Positions 6,050 through 7,679 of a stretch of 7,679 nucleotides of DNA are shown piece by piece. The position numbers were made by a program, and so were the translations under genes. The stretch comes from Spirochaetota bacterium (GTDB lineage: Bacteria; Spirochaetota; JAGLSM01). Position 1 is the first letter of the stretch, and each line of letters opens with the position of its first letter. Under the pieces are notes generated by a model, which saw only the letters and a list, made by a program, of their open reading frames with translations, made no database searches and had not been told where the DNA came from. The DNA is taken from NCBI GenBank assembly GCA_023135745.1, contig JAGLSM010000088.1:1-7679 (forward strand). Reading direction: 5' to 3'.

Positions 6050-6565
6050 ATGTCCTGCAGAAAAAGGAAAGACAATATTCTGGACCAATTTCCGGAAAAA
6101 ACGGCTGAGCTGGAAGCTTTTATAAATAAGCTTCCTATCAAGAAAGAAATGCATAAAAAAAAAGGCAGCCTGATAGCAAGTCTTCATAGGGCTCAGGAAA
6201 TATTTGGATACCTTCCTCAAAGCATTCAATTATATGTCGCAAAAAAATTCAGGATTGAGCTCTCTGATGTTTACGGAGTAATAAGCTTCTATTCATTTTT
6301 TACAACCAAACCTGCCGGAAAATTCAAGATAAGCGTTTGTACAGGAACAGCATGCTTTGTAAAAGGTGCTGATAAGGTGCTAAAAGAATTTGAAGATAAA
6401 CTTACCATTAAAGAAGGTGAAACAAGAGAAGATCTCGAGTTTTCACTTGGAGGGTTACGCTGTGTAGGAGCCTGCAGTCTGGCGCCGGTTGTCATGGTCA
6501 ATGACAAAGTATACGGCAATGTTACAGCTGAAATGGTAAAAGACATCATAGAAGATTGTAAATAA
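6050..6565 (+). CDS. nuoE: NuoE/HndA/HydC-family [2Fe-2S] NADH-oxidoreductase subunit (171 aa)
   Basis: AAGGAG (6039-6044) five bases before the ATG sets the start. Residues about 15-80 are the helical N-terminal region of the family, with LHRAQEIFGYLP (45-56) and VYGVISFYSFF (74-84). Residues about 92-168 are the thioredoxin-like ferredoxin domain with four cluster ligands, Cys97 and Cys102 in CTGTAC and Cys138 and Cys142 in CVGAC. Length is normal for NuoE and for the HydC/HndA subunits of NADH-linked hydrogenases. It would accept electrons from the FMN/FeS subunit encoded next, in the cytoplasm. The family is shared by respiratory complex I, bifurcating [FeFe]-hydrogenases and NAD-linked formate dehydrogenases. 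The choice depends on genes past the right edge, so the symbol names the family, not a proven complex I subunit. Confidence 0.93.
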   Translation: MSCRKRKDNILDQFPEKTAELEAFINKLPIKKEMHKKKGSLIASLHRAQEIFGYLPQSIQLYVAKKFRIELSDVYGVISFYSFFTTKPAGKFKISVCTGTACFVKGADKVLKEFEDKLTIKEGETREDLEFSLGGLRCVGACSLAPVVMVNDKVYGNVTAEMVKDIIEDCK

Positions 6566-6597
6566 TTCAAAATTATCAGAAATAAAGGATCTACAAT

Positions 6598-7679
6598 ATG
6601 ATAAAAAATCCGGCAGAACTTAAAAAATTATCCGATGAAATACTGGATAAAAAAACAAAAGCCGCCAAAAATACAATCCTGGTCTCTATGGGAACATGCG
6701 GAATCGCCGCGGGCACAGCCCCTGTATTAAAAGCAATTCAAACCGCTATAAAAAATAACAAACTCGATGATTCCATTGAGATTATTGAAACAGGATGTAT
6801 GGGTCTATGCCACAGTGAGCCAAGCATTGAGCTAATAGACAATGCCACAGGTAATACCTTTATCTACGGTAATGTCAACGAATCACAGGCAGAGGAAATC
6901 GTAAAAAACGGTTTTGGAAAAGCTCCTTCACTGAACCTTATTGATCGAACCTGGTACTATCCTGAAACTGAAAAAAATACAAATAATTTTACGCAGACAA
7001 AAATCGTACTAAAAAACAGCGGTAGAATAAATCCTGAAAAAATTGAAGAATATATCGCAGCTTCCGGTTACCGCTCACTGGCAAAGGTACTGACAGAAAT
7101 GAAACCCGTGGAAGTAATTGATACAATTGAAAAATCCGGTCTCAAAGGCCGAGGCGGCGGAGGTTTCCCAACCGGAAGAAAGTGGAGATTTGCCGCGGAT
7201 CAAGACTCTGACGAAAAATACGTAGTCTGTAACGCCGATGAAGGAGATCCCGGCGCATTTATGGACCGTGCCGTTCTGGAAGGTGATCCGCATGCAGTTC
7301 TCGAAGCAATGGCAATAACCGGTTATGCTATAGGAGCAGGAGAGGGTGTCATTTATATACGGGCAGAATACCCTCTTGCAATTAAACGGCTCGAAATAGC
7401 AATTGATCAGGCACAGAAAAAAGGGCTTCTTGGAAAAAACATCCTTGGCTCAGTATTCGACTTCGACATCAGCCTGACATTCGGTGCAGGAGCATTTGTA
7501 TGCGGAGAAGAAACCGCATTGATACATTCAATAGAAGGCGAAAGAGGAATGCCTACATTCAAACCGCCCTTCCCCGCTGTTGCCGGACTCTGGGAAAAAC
7601 CTACAATAGTTAATAACGTCGAAACATTGGCAAATATTCCGGCTATTATAAGAAACGGATCAAACTGGTTCAAAAAAAT
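6598..7679 (+). CDS. nuoF: NuoF/HndC/HydB-family NADH-binding FMN/FeS subunit, 3' end beyond window
   Basis: ATG 6598 follows AAAGGA (6584-6589), 32 bases after the nuoE stop; 360 residues are visible and the frame is open at the edge. An N-terminal thioredoxin-like domain (about 22-105) has GTCGIAAG with Cys33 and GCMGLC with Cys66 and Cys70. This extension is absent from classical short NuoF and is typical of HydB/HndC-type subunits. The NADH/FMN core follows: GLKGRGGGGFPTGRKW (181-196), NADEGDPGAF (212-221), RAEYPLAI (255-262), GAGAFVCGEETALIHSIEG (296-314), and IVNNVETLANIP (337-348). The C-terminal [4Fe-4S] cysteines, and any added ferredoxin domain, lie past the window. The role is oxidation of NADH (or reduction of NAD+) with electrons passed to FeS partners. 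The extension fits a soluble hydrogenase or formate dehydrogenase complex better than complex I, but that is inference. Confidence 0.93.
   Translation, partial: MIKNPAELKKLSDEILDKKTKAAKNTILVSMGTCGIAAGTAPVLKAIQTAIKNNKLDDSIEIIETGCMGLCHSEPSIELIDNATGNTFIYGNVNESQAEEIVKNGFGKAPSLNLIDRTWYYPETEKNTNNFTQTKIVLKNSGRINPEKIEEYIAASGYRSLAKVLTEMKPVEVIDTIEKSGLKGRGGGGFPTGRKWRFAADQDSDEKYVVCNADEGDPGAFMDRAVLEGDPHAVLEAMAITGYAIGAGEGVIYIRAEYPLAIKRLEIAIDQAQKKGLLGKNILGSVFDFDISLTFGAGAFVCGEETALIHSIEGERGMPTFKPPFPAVAGLWEKPTIVNNVETLANIPAIIRNGSNWFKK

Overview
The window is AT-rich bacterial DNA carrying one short 5' gene fragment on the minus strand, four complete-looking genes and one gene cut by the right edge on the plus strand, and two non-coding stretches of about 490 and 550 bases. 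The protein families point to a Gram-negative-like anaerobe or facultative anaerobe with fermentative or NADH-linked hydrogen or formate metabolism. These families are a permuted S55-type protease with a signal peptide, a secreted beta-propeller, thioredoxin reductase, and NuoE- and NuoF-like NADH-oxidising subunits behind Rex-like operators. The phylum cannot be assigned from this sequence alone.

Layout. Positions 1-61 (minus) hold the first codons of a gene that begins like a short FKBP/SlyD-type prolyl isomerase but departs from the family after 13 residues. Positions 62-546 contain no convincing gene. They hold decayed repeat material with GCGGAT/ATCCGC words in inverted orientation and a small hairpin before the next gene. 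Positions 547-5500 form a tight plus-strand operon: an S55 peptidase-family exported protein, an exported seven-repeat propeller protein with C-terminal Ig/FN3-like domains (15-base gap), and trxB (10-base gap, with its Shine-Dalgarno overlapping the preceding stop).

Positions 5501-6049 are a complex intergenic region. A 306-base MITE-like element (5512-5817) is bounded by exact 9-base inverted ends and inward-facing C/G-rich hairpins. It contains a candidate terminator for the trxB operon and a small minus-strand open frame that may be a gene remnant. Next comes a control region with two copies of a 16-base repeat, 41 bases apart, that match the Rex operator pattern closely. One copy sits between a plausible -35 and -10.

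From 6050 to the right edge are a NuoE/HndA/HydC-type [2Fe-2S] subunit and the first 360 residues of a NuoF/HndC/HydB-type NADH/FMN subunit. By family knowledge these would pass electrons between NADH and a catalytic subunit (an [FeFe]-hydrogenase, formate dehydrogenase or NuoG-like protein) that should lie just beyond the window. The Rex-like sites suggest that transcription responds to the NADH/NAD+ ratio.
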